Source: Pseudescherichia vulneris NBRC 102420 (GTDB lineage Bacteria; Pseudomonadota; Gammaproteobacteria; Enterobacterales; Enterobacteriaceae). From it: a stretch of DNA of 64,000 nucleotides. Location: NCBI RefSeq assembly GCF_000759795.1, contig NZ_BBMZ01000007.1, positions 337,464-401,463 on the forward strand, written 5' to 3'. Below the pieces are notes generated by a model that was given only the letters and a program-made list of their open reading frames with translations, had not been told where the DNA came from and ran no database searches. The translations under genes were made by a program, and so were the position numbers. This document shows positions 46,963 through 55,655 of the stretch, one piece after another. The stretch's first letter is position 1. The number at the start of each line of letters is the position of its first letter.

Positions 46963-47304
46963 ATGGAAACTACTAAGCCTTCATTCCAGGACGTTCTGGA
47001 GTTCGTACGTCTGTTCCGCCGTAAAAACAAATTACAGCGTGAAATTCAGGACGTTGAGAAAAAAATCCGCGATAACCAGAAACGCGTTCTGCTGCTGGAT
47101 AACCTGAGCGACTACATCAAGCCGGGAATGAGCGTTGAAGCGATCCAGGGCATCATCGCCAGCATGAAAACCGACTACGAAGACCGCGTAGATGACTACA
47201 TCATCAAAAACGCTGAGATTTCGAAAGAGCGCCGTGAAATCTCTAAAAAGCTGAAAACGATGGGTGAGCTGAAGCACGCCGCGGTTGAAGCTAAAGACGA
47301 GTAA
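46963..47304 (+). CDS. yeeX: YeeX, DUF496 family protein
   Basis: A 113-residue, highly charged, coiled-coil-like protein almost identical to E. coli YeeX at the N-terminus ([20 protein letters not shown]). It has long Lys/Glu-rich helices and no membrane segment. It is annotated as a nucleoid- or gyrase-region neighbour of unknown function. It is four residues longer at the C-terminus than the E. coli form (109). Confidence 0.93.
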   Translation: METTKPSFQDVLEFVRLFRRKNKLQREIQDVEKKIRDNQKRVLLLDNLSDYIKPGMSVEAIQGIIASMKTDYEDRVDDYIIKNAEISKERREISKKLKTMGELKHAAVEAKDE

Positions 47305-47313
47305 TCCTTCTAA

Positions 47314-47345
47314 GCCGGGTCTGGCAACTCTGTCACCCGGCGTTT
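47314..47345 (+). terminator. Terminator of yeeX
   Basis: A 7-bp stem (GCCGGGT / ACCCGGC) with a 14-base loop followed by GTTTTATCTC. A moderate intrinsic terminator 10 bases after the yeeX stop. It also stands at the edge of the accessory segment. Confidence 0.7.
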
Positions 47346-47386
47346 TATCTCTTCCGTGCCCCCGAATGACCTACCAAACCGTTTAA

Positions 47387-47695
47387 CTATTGCTCGGCAT
47401 GAATGGCATTGAGCAGGATATCCATCAGTCCTGGAAAACGGGCGTCGAGATCGTCCCGGCGCAGCGAGATTAAATTTTCCCGGCCCTGTGGACGCTGCCA
47501 GATCACGCCGCTGTCGCGCAGCACGCGCCAGTGGTGGGTCATGGTCGATTTGGCCACGTCCTTGCGCAGCGACCCGCAGGCCTGCTCTCCTTCATCCGCC
47601 AGGGTTCTGACTATCTCCAGGCGCAGCGGATTTCCCAGCGCGAACAGTACATTTTCGAGACGGATTTTTGCCCGATCGGGATGGCTGGCAATCAT
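47387..47695 (-). CDS. ArsR-family transcription regulator
   Basis: A 102-residue winged helix-turn-helix protein. LFALGNPLRLEIVRTLAD is the first helix of the DNA-binding fold, and KSTMTHHWRVLRDSGVI is the recognition helix, typical of ArsR regulators. It lacks the ELCVC metal-binding motif of ArsR/SmtB proper and has a single Cys (EQACGSL), so its inducer is probably not a classic metal. It is divergent from the second EF-G gene, with a 222-base shared gap that carries an interrupted palindrome, so it may regulate that gene. Confidence 0.87.
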   Translation of the reverse strand: MIASHPDRAKIRLENVLFALGNPLRLEIVRTLADEGEQACGSLRKDVAKSTMTHHWRVLRDSGVIWQRPQGRENLISLRRDDLDARFPGLMDILLNAIHAEQ

Positions 47696-47807
47696 AGTGT
47701 TCCTGAGTTAATAAGCACAAATAGTGACCAGCGAGCTGGCTAACGCATACTATACCTAAACCCAACGGCGAGTGCCATGCGGCAGCGGCGGCGAGATTAT
47801 CATCCAT

Positions 47808-47826
47808 AACTATAGCTAAAATAGTT
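47808..47826. promoter_or_regulatory. Candidate operator in the regulator/EF-G gap
   Basis: An interrupted palindrome, AACTAT (47808-47813), 7 bases, ATAGTT (47821-47826), in the divergent gap. The size is in line with ArsR-type sites. No known consensus was matched, so this is a suggestion from symmetry and position. Confidence 0.35.
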
Positions 47827-47917
47827 CGAATATACTCGTACAGTTGGACTATGATGAGGACGTTAAACCCGAATGGCCGTACTGGCCGCTAACAGTCAAA
47901 CTGACTAAGGACGCATC

Positions 47918-50023
47918 ATGCCCCGACCCATCCCCCTCGAACGCTATCGCAACATTGGTATTTCTGCCCATATTGATGCCGGCAAAACCACCACCACTGA
48001 ACGGATCCTGTTTTACACCGGCATGAGCCATAAATTGGGTGAAGTTCACGATGGCGCAGCGACGACAGACTGGATGGCGCAGGAGCAAGAGCGCGGAATT
48101 ACCATTACCTCCGCGGCCGTAAGCTGCTTCTGGCCCGGCATGGATCGGGGCTTTGAGCCGCACCGCATCAATATCATCGACACCCCCGGCCACGTTGACT
48201 TCACCATTGAGGTTGAGCGCTCCATGCGCGTGCTGGACGGCGCGGTGATGGTCTACGACTCTGTAGGCGGCGTGCAGCCCCAGTCGGAGACCGTCTGGCG
48301 ACAGGCCAACAAGTATCACGTGCCCCGGCTGGCGTTCGTCAACAAGATGGATCGTCCCGGCGCGGACTTCTTCCGCGTGGTGCAGATGATGATCGACCGC
48401 CTGAAGGCGAACCCGGTACCGATTGTGATCCCCATTGGGGCGGAAGAGCACTTCACCGGCGTGATCGATCTTATCAAGATGCGGGAAATCATCTGGGACG
48501 ATGCTACCCAGGGGATGGCGTTCAGCTACGCGCCGGTGCCCGAGGAGCTGCTGGCAACGGCGAAAGCGTGGCGCGAGAAAATGGTCTCCGCAGCGGCGGA
48601 AGCCAACGAAGCGTTGATGGATAAGTATCTGGAAAACGGCGATCTGGACGAGGCGGAGATCATTAGCGGCCTGCGCGCCCGCACCGTGGCCGGTGAGATC
48701 CAGCCCGTTCTCTGCGGCAGCGCCTTTAAAAACAAAGGGGTGCAGCGCGTGCTCGACGCGGTGGTCGAGCTGATGCCGTCCCCGCTTGATATTCCCGCCA
48801 TCAAGGGCGTGGATGAGAAGGGCGCAACCGCCGAGCGCCATCCGGACGATCGCGAGCCGTTCTCCGCGTTGGCCTTCAAGCTAATGACCGACCCCTACGT
48901 GGGCCAGCTCACCTTTATCCGCGTCTACTCCGGCGTGCTGAAAAAAGGTGACGCGGTATGGAACCCGGTTAAGGGTAAGAAGGAGCGCATCGGGCGCATT
49001 GTGCTGATGCATGCCAACGATCGCCACGAGGTGGACGAGCTGCGGGCCGGGGATATCGCCGCCTGCGTCGGGCTGAAGGATGTTACTACCGGCGATACCC
49101 TGTGTGCCCCGGACGCAGCGATCACCCTCGAACGCATGGAGTTTCCCGATCCGGTGATCTCCCTGGCGATTGAGCCGAAGACCAAGGCGGATCAGGAGAA
49201 GATGGGCATCGCGTTGCAGCGGCTGGCGGCAGAGGATCCCTCGTTCCATCTGCATACCGACGAGGAGTCGGGCCAGACCATTATCTCCGGTATGGGCGAA
49301 CTGCATCTGGAGATCATCGTCGACCGCATGCGGCGAGAGTTTGGCGTAGAGGCCAACATTGGTCGTCCGCAGGTGACCTACCGGGAGACGATCCGTAAAA
49401 CGGTGAAGGATATCGAAGGCAAGTTTGTCCGTCAGTCCGGCGGTAAAGGGCAGTACGGCCACGTAGTGCTAACCCTGGAGCCGCTGGAGGGAGGCAAGGG
49501 CTTTATCTTCGAGGATGCCAGCAAGGGCGGGGTTGTACCCCGGGAGTTTATCCCCTCGGTGGAGAAAGGCCTGCGGGAGGCGATCAACAGCGGCGTGCTG
49601 GCGGGCTATCCGGTGGTCGATATCAAGGCGACGCTGACCTTTGGCTCCTACCATGACGTCGACTCCTCGGAGCTGGCCTTCAAAATGGCGGCGATTTTCG
49701 GTTTCAAAGAGGGGGCGAAGCGCGCCGATCCGGCGATCCTCGAGCCAATTATGCACGTGGAGGTAGAGACCCCAGAGGAGTATGCCGGCAACGTGATGGG
49801 CGATCTCTCGTCCCGTCGCGGTATGGTACAGGGGATGGATGAGCGGCTGGGAAGCCAGATTATCCGCGCCGACGTGCCGCTGGCAGAGATGTTCGGTTAC
49901 TCAACGACGCTGCGCTCCATGTCCCAGGGACGCGCCACCTACAGCATGGAGTTCCACCACTACGCGGAAGCACCGCGTAACGTGGCGGAGAGCATTATCG
50001 CCAGCCGGGCTAAAACCGCCTAA
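47918..50023 (+). CDS. Second elongation factor G (FusA paralogue)
   Basis: A 701-residue translational GTPase with all five G motifs: [28 protein letters not shown] and GSAFKNKG. The complete domain II-V sequence resembles EF-G, for example [14 protein letters not shown] in domain IV. Such a complete sequence suggests a working factor. The canonical fusA belongs to the str operon, so this is an extra copy beside a regulator, perhaps acquired. Possible roles are ribosome recycling or translocation under stress, or tolerance of an EF-G-directed antibiotic, but these are unproven. The start follows a weak AAGGA site. Confidence 0.9.
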   Translation: MPRPIPLERYRNIGISAHIDAGKTTTTERILFYTGMSHKLGEVHDGAATTDWMAQEQERGITITSAAVSCFWPGMDRGFEPHRINIIDTPGHVDFTIEVERSMRVLDGAVMVYDSVGGVQPQSETVWRQANKYHVPRLAFVNKMDRPGADFFRVVQMMIDRLKANPVPIVIPIGAEEHFTGVIDLIKMREIIWDDATQGMAFSYAPVPEELLATAKAWREKMVSAAAEANEALMDKYLENGDLDEAEIISGLRARTVAGEIQPVLCGSAFKNKGVQRVLDAVVELMPSPLDIPAIKGVDEKGATAERHPDDREPFSALAFKLMTDPYVGQLTFIRVYSGVLKKGDAVWNPVKGKKERIGRIVLMHANDRHEVDELRAGDIAACVGLKDVTTGDTLCAPDAAITLERMEFPDPVISLAIEPKTKADQEKMGIALQRLAAEDPSFHLHTDEESGQTIISGMGELHLEIIVDRMRREFGVEANIGRPQVTYRETIRKTVKDIEGKFVRQSGGKGQYGHVVLTLEPLEGGKGFIFEDASKGGVVPREFIPSVEKGLREAINSGVLAGYPVVDIKATLTFGSYHDVDSSELAFKMAAIFGFKEGAKRADPAILEPIMHVEVETPEEYAGNVMGDLSSRRGMVQGMDERLGSQIIRADVPLAEMFGYSTTLRSMSQGRATYSMEFHHYAEAPRNVAESIIASRAKTA

Positions 50024-50046
50024 TCCACTGACCGACCCTCGCTAAC

Positions 50047-50089
50047 CGCGCCCCGGCATGGCCAATCCTGCCGGGGCGCGCTTTTTTTT
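50047..50089 (+). terminator. Terminator of the second EF-G gene
   Basis: A very strong 12-bp GC stem (50047-50058 with 50069-50080) with a 10-base loop and eight Ts. It is followed by a gap of about 190 bases before the ABC transporter genes, in which I see no gene. Confidence 0.93.
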
Positions 50090-50282
50090 GCGCAGCGGCA
50101 AAATCGCTCAACTCAGTGATCTGCGCTGCAAATTTGTACAAGCGGGGTGCGCAGTCTCACTTTCCCACAGCTATGTTTAAGATTCTGGACGGTCCGGACA
50201 CCGCGTAGCCCAGCCAGCCATGTGATGGCGACCTCTCCCACGCCGCTGGCGGCGGGTTCTGAACCGTGCTGAGGATTAACAC

Positions 50283-51392
50283 ATGTCTATCAAAACGCTT
50301 ACGTTACCGCTTGCTCTGCTGAGCGGCCTGGGTGCTGCGTTTTATGCGCAGGCGGATATCACCATCGGCGTCGCCGGGCCTTTTACCGGCCCCAACGCCA
50401 CCTACGGGGCGCAGTACTGGAAGGGCGCAACCCAGGCGGCGGCGGATATCAACGCCGCAGGCGGCATCAAGGGCGAGAAGATCGTGTTGGTGCAGGGGGA
50501 CGACGCCTGCGAACCCAAGCAGGCGGTGGCGGTGGCGAACCGGCTGGTAGACGAAGAGAAGGTCTCCGCCGTGGTAGGCCACTTCTGCTCCTCCTCTACG
50601 ATGCCCTCGTCGGAAGTCTATGACGAAGCGGGCGTCCTGACCATCACCCCCGGCTCTACCAACCCACAGATTACCGAGCGGGGCATGCAGAATATGTTTC
50701 GCATGTGCGGCCGCGACGATCAGCAGGGCGTAGTGGCGGCAAACTACATTCTCGACGTGCTGAAGGCCAAAAAAGTGGCCGTCATCCACGACAAGGACAC
50801 CTACGGCCAGGGGCTGGCGGACGCGATGCGTGCCGCGCTGGCGAAGCGCGGAACCAAAGAGGTGCTGTATGAGGGGCTGTCCCGGGGCGAAAAAGATTTC
50901 AACGCGCTGGTCACCAAAGTGGGGGCGCTGAAGCCTGACGTGGTCTACTTTGGCGGCTGCCATCCGGAGGCCGGACCGCTGATACGCCAGATGCGCGAGC
51001 AGGGCGTAGAGGCGAAATTTTTCTCCGGCGACTGCGTAGTCACCGAGGAGCTGGTCACGGCGGCAGGCGGGGCGCAGTTCACCAACGGCGTGCTGATGAC
51101 CTTCGGTAAAGATCCCCGCACCATCCCGGCGGGAAAAGCGGTCATTGAAAAGTTCCGCGCCGCAGGCTTTGAGCCGGAAGGCTACACCCTCTACTCTTAC
51201 GCCTCCATTCAGGCTATCGCTGCCGCCTATAACGCCGTCGGCAAAGACAACGAGAAGGCCAGCGCCTGGCTGAAATCCAACAGCGTCGACACGGTGATGG
51301 GACCGAAAGCCTGGGACGGGAAGGGCGATCTCAAAGTCTCTGACTACGTTGTCTATCAGTGGGACGACAAAGGCAAATACCACCAGCTGTAA
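50283..51392 (+). CDS. Branched-chain amino acid type ABC transporter, substrate-binding protein
   Basis: Periplasmic binding protein of the LivJ/LivK type (369 residues). The signal peptide (cleavage after AQA, about residue 24) is followed by ITIGVAGPFTGPNATYG, typical of the peripla_BP_6 family. It carries HFCSSSTMPSSEVYDEAG around the ligand site and ends KGKYHQL. It is the first gene of a five-gene operon with two permeases and two ATPases. Leu/Ile/Val is the default guess, but related systems carry other amino acids or amides. Confidence 0.9.
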   Translation: MSIKTLTLPLALLSGLGAAFYAQADITIGVAGPFTGPNATYGAQYWKGATQAAADINAAGGIKGEKIVLVQGDDACEPKQAVAVANRLVDEEKVSAVVGHFCSSSTMPSSEVYDEAGVLTITPGSTNPQITERGMQNMFRMCGRDDQQGVVAANYILDVLKAKKVAVIHDKDTYGQGLADAMRAALAKRGTKEVLYEGLSRGEKDFNALVTKVGALKPDVVYFGGCHPEAGPLIRQMREQGVEAKFFSGDCVVTEELVTAAGGAQFTNGVLMTFGKDPRTIPAGKAVIEKFRAAGFEPEGYTLYSYASIQAIAAAYNAVGKDNEKASAWLKSNSVDTVMGPKAWDGKGDLKVSDYVVYQWDDKGKYHQL

Positions 51393-51421
51393 TCTCCTTC
51401 ACCGGGGCGAGGGCGTTCACC

Positions 51422-52336
51422 ATGGATGCATTCTTCTTGCAGCAGCTTATCAACGGCCTGACGCTGGGTGCGGTGTATGGCCTGATCGCCATCGGCTATA
51501 CGATGGTGTACGGTATCATCGGCATGATCAACTTTGCCCACGGTGAGGTCTATATGATCTCGGCCTATCTCTGCGCCATCGGCCTTGGGCTGCTGTCGTG
51601 GTTTGGCCTGCACTCCTTCCCGCTGCTGATCTTTGGCACCCTGATCTTCACCATAGTCGTTACCGGCGTCTACGGTTGGACCATCGAGCGTATCGCCTAT
51701 CGGCCGCTGCGCAACTCCACGCGCCTCGCGCCGCTGATCTCGGCGATTGGCATGTCGCTGATCCTGCAAAACTATGTCCAGATCGCTCAGGGACCCAATC
51801 AGCAGGGGATCCCAACCCTGCTGACCGGCGTGCTGCGCCTGGACGTCGGGGACGGCATTGTGCAGATCACCTGGACCAAAATATTCATTCTACTGGCGGC
51901 GCTGGTGGGGATGCTGCTGTTGACCTGGATCATTCAGTTTACCCGGCTGGGGCGCATCTGCCGGGCCACCCAGCAGGATCGGCGGATGGCGTCGATCCTC
52001 GGCATCAACACCGATCGGGTTATCTCGCTGGTGTTTGTGATGGGGGCGGCGATGGCAGGGCTGGCGGGCGTGCTGGTCACCATGAACTACGGCACCTTTG
52101 ATTTCTATATTGGCTTTATCATCGGCATCAAAGCCTTTACCGCCGCCGTGCTGGGCGGGATCGGCTCGCTGCCCGGCGCAATGCTGGGCGGCCTGCTGCT
52201 GGGGGTCGCCGAAGCGCAGTTCGCCGGGCTGGTCAACTCTGACTATAAGGATGTCTTCTCCTTTGCGTTACTGGTTGCCATCCTGATTTTTCGCCCGCAG
52301 GGGCTGCTGGGCCGCCCGGTGGTGGCGAAGGTATGA
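51422..52336 (+). CDS. Branched-chain amino acid type ABC permease LivH-like
   Basis: A membrane permease (304 residues) with about eight hydrophobic segments, NGLTLGAVYGLIAIGYTMVYG at the N-terminus and GIGSLPGAMLGGLLLGVAE near the end, as in LivH. The ATG at 51422 with GGGCGAGGG just upstream is better than the in-frame start at 51359, which lies inside the preceding gene. It ends in the ATGA overlapping livM. Confidence 0.9.
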   Translation: MDAFFLQQLINGLTLGAVYGLIAIGYTMVYGIIGMINFAHGEVYMISAYLCAIGLGLLSWFGLHSFPLLIFGTLIFTIVVTGVYGWTIERIAYRPLRNSTRLAPLISAIGMSLILQNYVQIAQGPNQQGIPTLLTGVLRLDVGDGIVQITWTKIFILLAALVGMLLLTWIIQFTRLGRICRATQQDRRMASILGINTDRVISLVFVMGAAMAGLAGVLVTMNYGTFDFYIGFIIGIKAFTAAVLGGIGSLPGAMLGGLLLGVAEAQFAGLVNSDYKDVFSFALLVAILIFRPQGLLGRPVVAKV

Positions 52337-52347
52337 GGAGCGCGAGC

Positions 52348-53634
52348 ATGACGGATGCGGCGATAAAGACCCGGCTGGATCTGAGGCAGTGCCTGCGGGA
52401 TACCCTTCTGGCCGGGCTGTGCGCGTTAGTGGTATTCGGGCCGATTGTCGGGGTGGTGCTTAAAGGCTACAGCTTTAATCTGGCTCCGGCACGCGTTGCG
52501 CTGCTGGTGGCGATCGTCATGGCCGGACGCTTTCTGCTGAGCCTGGCGCTGCAAACCACACGCGGGCGACAATTTACCCGCCGCTTTGAGAGCGCCAACG
52601 ACGGGGTCTTTGTTCGCTCGCCGGATCATACCTCCCATCTGCGTTGGATTGGGCCACTGCTGCTGCTGCTGGCGATGCTGTTTCCCTTCGTCGCCAGTAA
52701 ATACCTGCTGACCGTAGCGATCCTCGGGCTGATCTACGTTCTGCTCGGGCTGGGCCTCAATATTGTGGTGGGCCTGGCAGGACTGCTGGACCTCGGCTAC
52801 GTCGCGTTTTACGCCATCGGTGCCTATGGCCTGGCGCTGGGGTATCAGTATCTCGGCCTCGGGTTTTGGGTGATGCTGCCCCTGGGGGCGATCATCGCCG
52901 CGCTGGCTGGCGCGCTATTGGGTTTTCCGGTGCTGCGGATGCATGGCGATTACCTGGCGATTGTCACCCTCGGCTTCGGGGAGATCATCCGCCTGGTGCT
53001 CAATAACTGGGTGAGCTTTACCGGCGGGCCAAACGGCATCTCTGCGCCCGCGCCGACCTTTTTAGGGCTGGAGTTTAGCCGCCGAGCACGAGACGGCGGC
53101 GTCCCCTTTCATGAATTTTTTGGCATTACCTATAACCCCAACCTCAAGTTTATCTTTATCTACGCGGTGCTGATTCTGGTCGTCGTATTAGTGCTGTTTA
53201 TTAAGCATCGGCTGACCACCATGCCCATCGGCCGGGCCTGGGAGGCGCTGCGAGAGGATGAGGTCGCCTGCCGCTCGCTGGGCTTAAACCACGTTCTGGT
53301 CAAGCTCTCGGCCTTTATGCTGGGCGCCTCCACCGCCGGGATTGCCGGCGTCTTCTTCGCTACCTATCAAGGTTTTGTGAACCCCACCTCGTTTACCTTT
53401 TTTGAGTCGGCGCTGATCCTCGCTATCGTGGTGCTGGGCGGCATGGGTTCCACGCTCGGCGTGGTGCTGGCGGCGTTTATCCTCACCGTCGCCCCGGAAC
53501 TGCTACGGGATTTCGCCGAGTACCGCGTGCTGCTGTTTGGCGTGCTGATGGTGCTGATGATGATCTGGCGGCCGCGCGGTCTGGTGCGCACCAGCCGGGC
53601 GGGATTCGCCGTGCGTAAAGGCGTTGCGCCATGA
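52348..53634 (+). CDS. Branched-chain amino acid type ABC permease LivM-like
   Basis: Second permease (428 residues from this start), with LivM motifs GLGLNIVVGLAGLLDLGYVAF, GDYLAIVTLGFGEIIRLVL and GRAWEALREDEVACRSLGL, the last being the loop that contacts the ATPase. I chose ATG 52348 (MTDAAIK), 7 bases after a GAGGAG site. The in-frame ATG at 52333, which overlaps the livH stop, would add five residues. It has a longer N-terminus than the other LivM halves, with two hydrophobic segments before the conserved core. Confidence 0.87.
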   Translation: MTDAAIKTRLDLRQCLRDTLLAGLCALVVFGPIVGVVLKGYSFNLAPARVALLVAIVMAGRFLLSLALQTTRGRQFTRRFESANDGVFVRSPDHTSHLRWIGPLLLLLAMLFPFVASKYLLTVAILGLIYVLLGLGLNIVVGLAGLLDLGYVAFYAIGAYGLALGYQYLGLGFWVMLPLGAIIAALAGALLGFPVLRMHGDYLAIVTLGFGEIIRLVLNNWVSFTGGPNGISAPAPTFLGLEFSRRARDGGVPFHEFFGITYNPNLKFIFIYAVLILVVVLVLFIKHRLTTMPIGRAWEALREDEVACRSLGLNHVLVKLSAFMLGASTAGIAGVFFATYQGFVNPTSFTFFESALILAIVVLGGMGSTLGVVLAAFILTVAPELLRDFAEYRVLLFGVLMVLMMIWRPRGLVRTSRAGFAVRKGVAP

Positions 53635-54506
53635 GCGACGCCATCCTACGCGTGGAAAACCTGATGATGCATTTCGGTGGGATCAAAGCCCTTAACGACG
53701 TGAGCCTGGAGGTGGAGCGGGGGTCGATCACCGCCCTCATTGGCCCCAACGGCGCGGGTAAAACCACGGTGTTCAACTGCCTCACCGGCTTTTACCAGGC
53801 CTCAGGCGGATCGATCCTGCTGGAGACGCGGTCGCGCACCACCGACATCGTGCAGGTGCTGGGCCAGACGCTGCGGGTGGGTGATTTCCTCCATCCGCGC
53901 CAGTTAATGTCCCGGATTGGCTACAAGATGTTTGGCGGCACCCATCTGGTGAACCGGGCCGGGCTGGCGCGCACCTTTCAGAATATCCGCCTGTTTCGCG
54001 AGATGTCAGTGGTAGAGAACCTGTTGGTGGCCCAGCATATGCAGGCCAACCGCAACCTGATTGCCGGGATCCTCAATACGCCTGGCTACCGCCGGGCCGA
54101 GAGTCAGGCCCTTGACCGGGCATTCTACTGGCTGGAGGTGGTCGAGATGGTGGAGTGCGCCAACCGACTGGCCGGGACGCTCTCCTATGGCCAGCAGCGT
54201 CGGTTGGAGATTGCCCGCGCCATGTGCACCGGGCCAGAGATGATCTGCCTGGATGAGCCCGCAGCGGGTCTGAACCCCGTTGAGACCCACGCCCTGAGCC
54301 GGATTGTGCGAACTCTGCGCCAGCAGCACGGAGTCACAGTACTGCTGATCGAGCATGACATGGGCATGGTGATGTCAATTGCCGACTGGGTGATCGTCCT
54401 CGACCACGGCAACGTTATCGCGCGCGGGACGCCAGAGGCGATCCAGGCCAACGCCAGCGTCATTGCTGCCTATCTTGGGACCGACGAGGAGGCGATGGAT
54501 CGATGA
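53631..54506 (+). CDS. Branched-chain amino acid type ABC ATPase LivG-like
   Basis: ATP-binding subunit (291 residues). Walker A GPNGAGKTT, Walker B ICLDEPAAG, signature LSYGQQRRLEIARA and the H-loop IEHDMGMVM are all present. Between Walker A and the Q-loop region there is an extra stretch of about 35 residues (LLETRSRTTDIV to SRIGYKMFGG) that I do not expect in E. coli LivG (255 residues). It overlaps livM and livF by 4 bases. Confidence 0.9.
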   Translation: MSDAILRVENLMMHFGGIKALNDVSLEVERGSITALIGPNGAGKTTVFNCLTGFYQASGGSILLETRSRTTDIVQVLGQTLRVGDFLHPRQLMSRIGYKMFGGTHLVNRAGLARTFQNIRLFREMSVVENLLVAQHMQANRNLIAGILNTPGYRRAESQALDRAFYWLEVVEMVECANRLAGTLSYGQQRRLEIARAMCTGPEMICLDEPAAGLNPVETHALSRIVRTLRQQHGVTVLLIEHDMGMVMSIADWVIVLDHGNVIARGTPEAIQANASVIAAYLGTDEEAMDR

Positions 54507-55219
54507 GCCAGCCGCTGCTTGAGTTTCACCGGGTCGATGTGTTCTACGGCCCCATTCAGGCTTTAAAGAACGTCTCTTTGACGGTAAACGAAGGCGAAAC
54601 CGTCTCGCTGATTGGCGCGAACGGCGCGGGCAAGTCAACGCTGCTGATGTCGGTCTTCGGTCAGCCGCGCATTGCCAGCGGTGAGATACGCTATCGCGGA
54701 GAGAATATTAGCCATAAATCTACCCACTTTATCGCCAGCAACGGCATCGCCCAGGCTCCGGAAGGACGGCGCATCTTTCCGGACATGACGGTGGAGGAGA
54801 ACCTGCTGATGGGCACCATCCCCATTGGTGACCGCTACCAGAAAGAGGACAGGGCGCGGATGTACGACATCTTTCCTTTACTCGAAGAGCGGCGCAGCCA
54901 GCGGGCGATGACCCTCTCCGGCGGCGAGCAGCAGATGCTGGCTATCGCCCGGGCGCTGATGAGCCGTCCCCGGCTGCTGCTGCTGGATGAACCGAGCCTC
55001 GGCCTCGCCCCGCTGGTGGTGAAACAAATTTTCCAGGTGCTGCGCGAGCTAACCCAGGGAGGGATGACGCTGTTTCTGGTAGAGCAAAACGCCAACCACG
55101 CCCTTAAGCTCTCCGATCGTGCCTATGTCATGGTTAACGGTGAGATCCGCCTGAGCGGCAGCGGCGCGGAGCTACTGGCCGATCCCGACGTGCGTAAAGC
55201 CTACCTGGGCGGGGGGTGA
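54503..55219 (+). CDS. Branched-chain amino acid type ABC ATPase LivF-like
   Basis: Second ATPase subunit (238 residues). Walker A GANGAGKST, signature LSGGEQQMLAIARAL, Walker B LLLDEPSLGL and H-loop EQNANHAL complete the cassette with the LivG-like protein. It overlaps the previous gene by 4 bases. It is the last gene of the transporter operon. No terminator is obvious after it. Confidence 0.9.
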   Translation: MSQPLLEFHRVDVFYGPIQALKNVSLTVNEGETVSLIGANGAGKSTLLMSVFGQPRIASGEIRYRGENISHKSTHFIASNGIAQAPEGRRIFPDMTVEENLLMGTIPIGDRYQKEDRARMYDIFPLLEERRSQRAMTLSGGEQQMLAIARALMSRPRLLLLDEPSLGLAPLVVKQIFQVLRELTQGGMTLFLVEQNANHALKLSDRAYVMVNGEIRLSGSGAELLADPDVRKAYLGGG

Positions 55220-55655
55220 ATGTCCTTCACTTTCCTAAGAAAGGGACTTAAAACATTAGCACTATAATACTTAAATAAATGCGATATATTTAAATGCTTT
55301 AATAGGTGCAATTATTGGGCATATTTTTTATGATGTCGGCGTGCAATTTTTAGGTGGAACTGAATAAAGTTAAATTTAAATAACGCTCATTATTGTTAAT
55401 CCTGCCATATAAGATTTTCCTCAACATAAACACATTTATTATGGATGCCGCTGTATAAAATTTAGTTGTCAGTTATCTTTTTGTTTTATAGCTGTTTTTT
55501 AAAATCATCATGGCGCTGTGGTTGCAGTCTTGTTTATTGCGACGAAACTCATGATGTTAATTAAGATAAATAGCAATATTGATGCTGATAATTTTTATTA
55601 AGTAAATCCTTATCCCATTAACAATTCCATCGATTACTCACTGGAGTTCACAATT
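55220..55655. promoter_or_regulatory. AT-rich leader upstream of the toxin genes (no gene)
   Basis: A 436-base stretch, strikingly richer in A+T than either side, with no credible reading frame. It likely carries the toxin promoter, and its composition makes it a plausible target for H-NS silencing. I could not place -10 and -35 boxes with confidence. A GGAG site lies at 55643-55646, 9 bases before the toxin start. Confidence 0.5.

Noticed and set aside
47849..48841. A 330-codon frame on the - strand opposite the second EF-G gene
   Set aside because: It also runs into the divergent gap and overlaps the EF-G start. It is His/Gly-rich shadow sequence.
50304..51383. A 359-codon frame on the - strand opposite the binding-protein gene
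   Set aside because: It is fully covered by the transporter binding-protein gene, which has a signal peptide and family motifs. The antisense product shows none.
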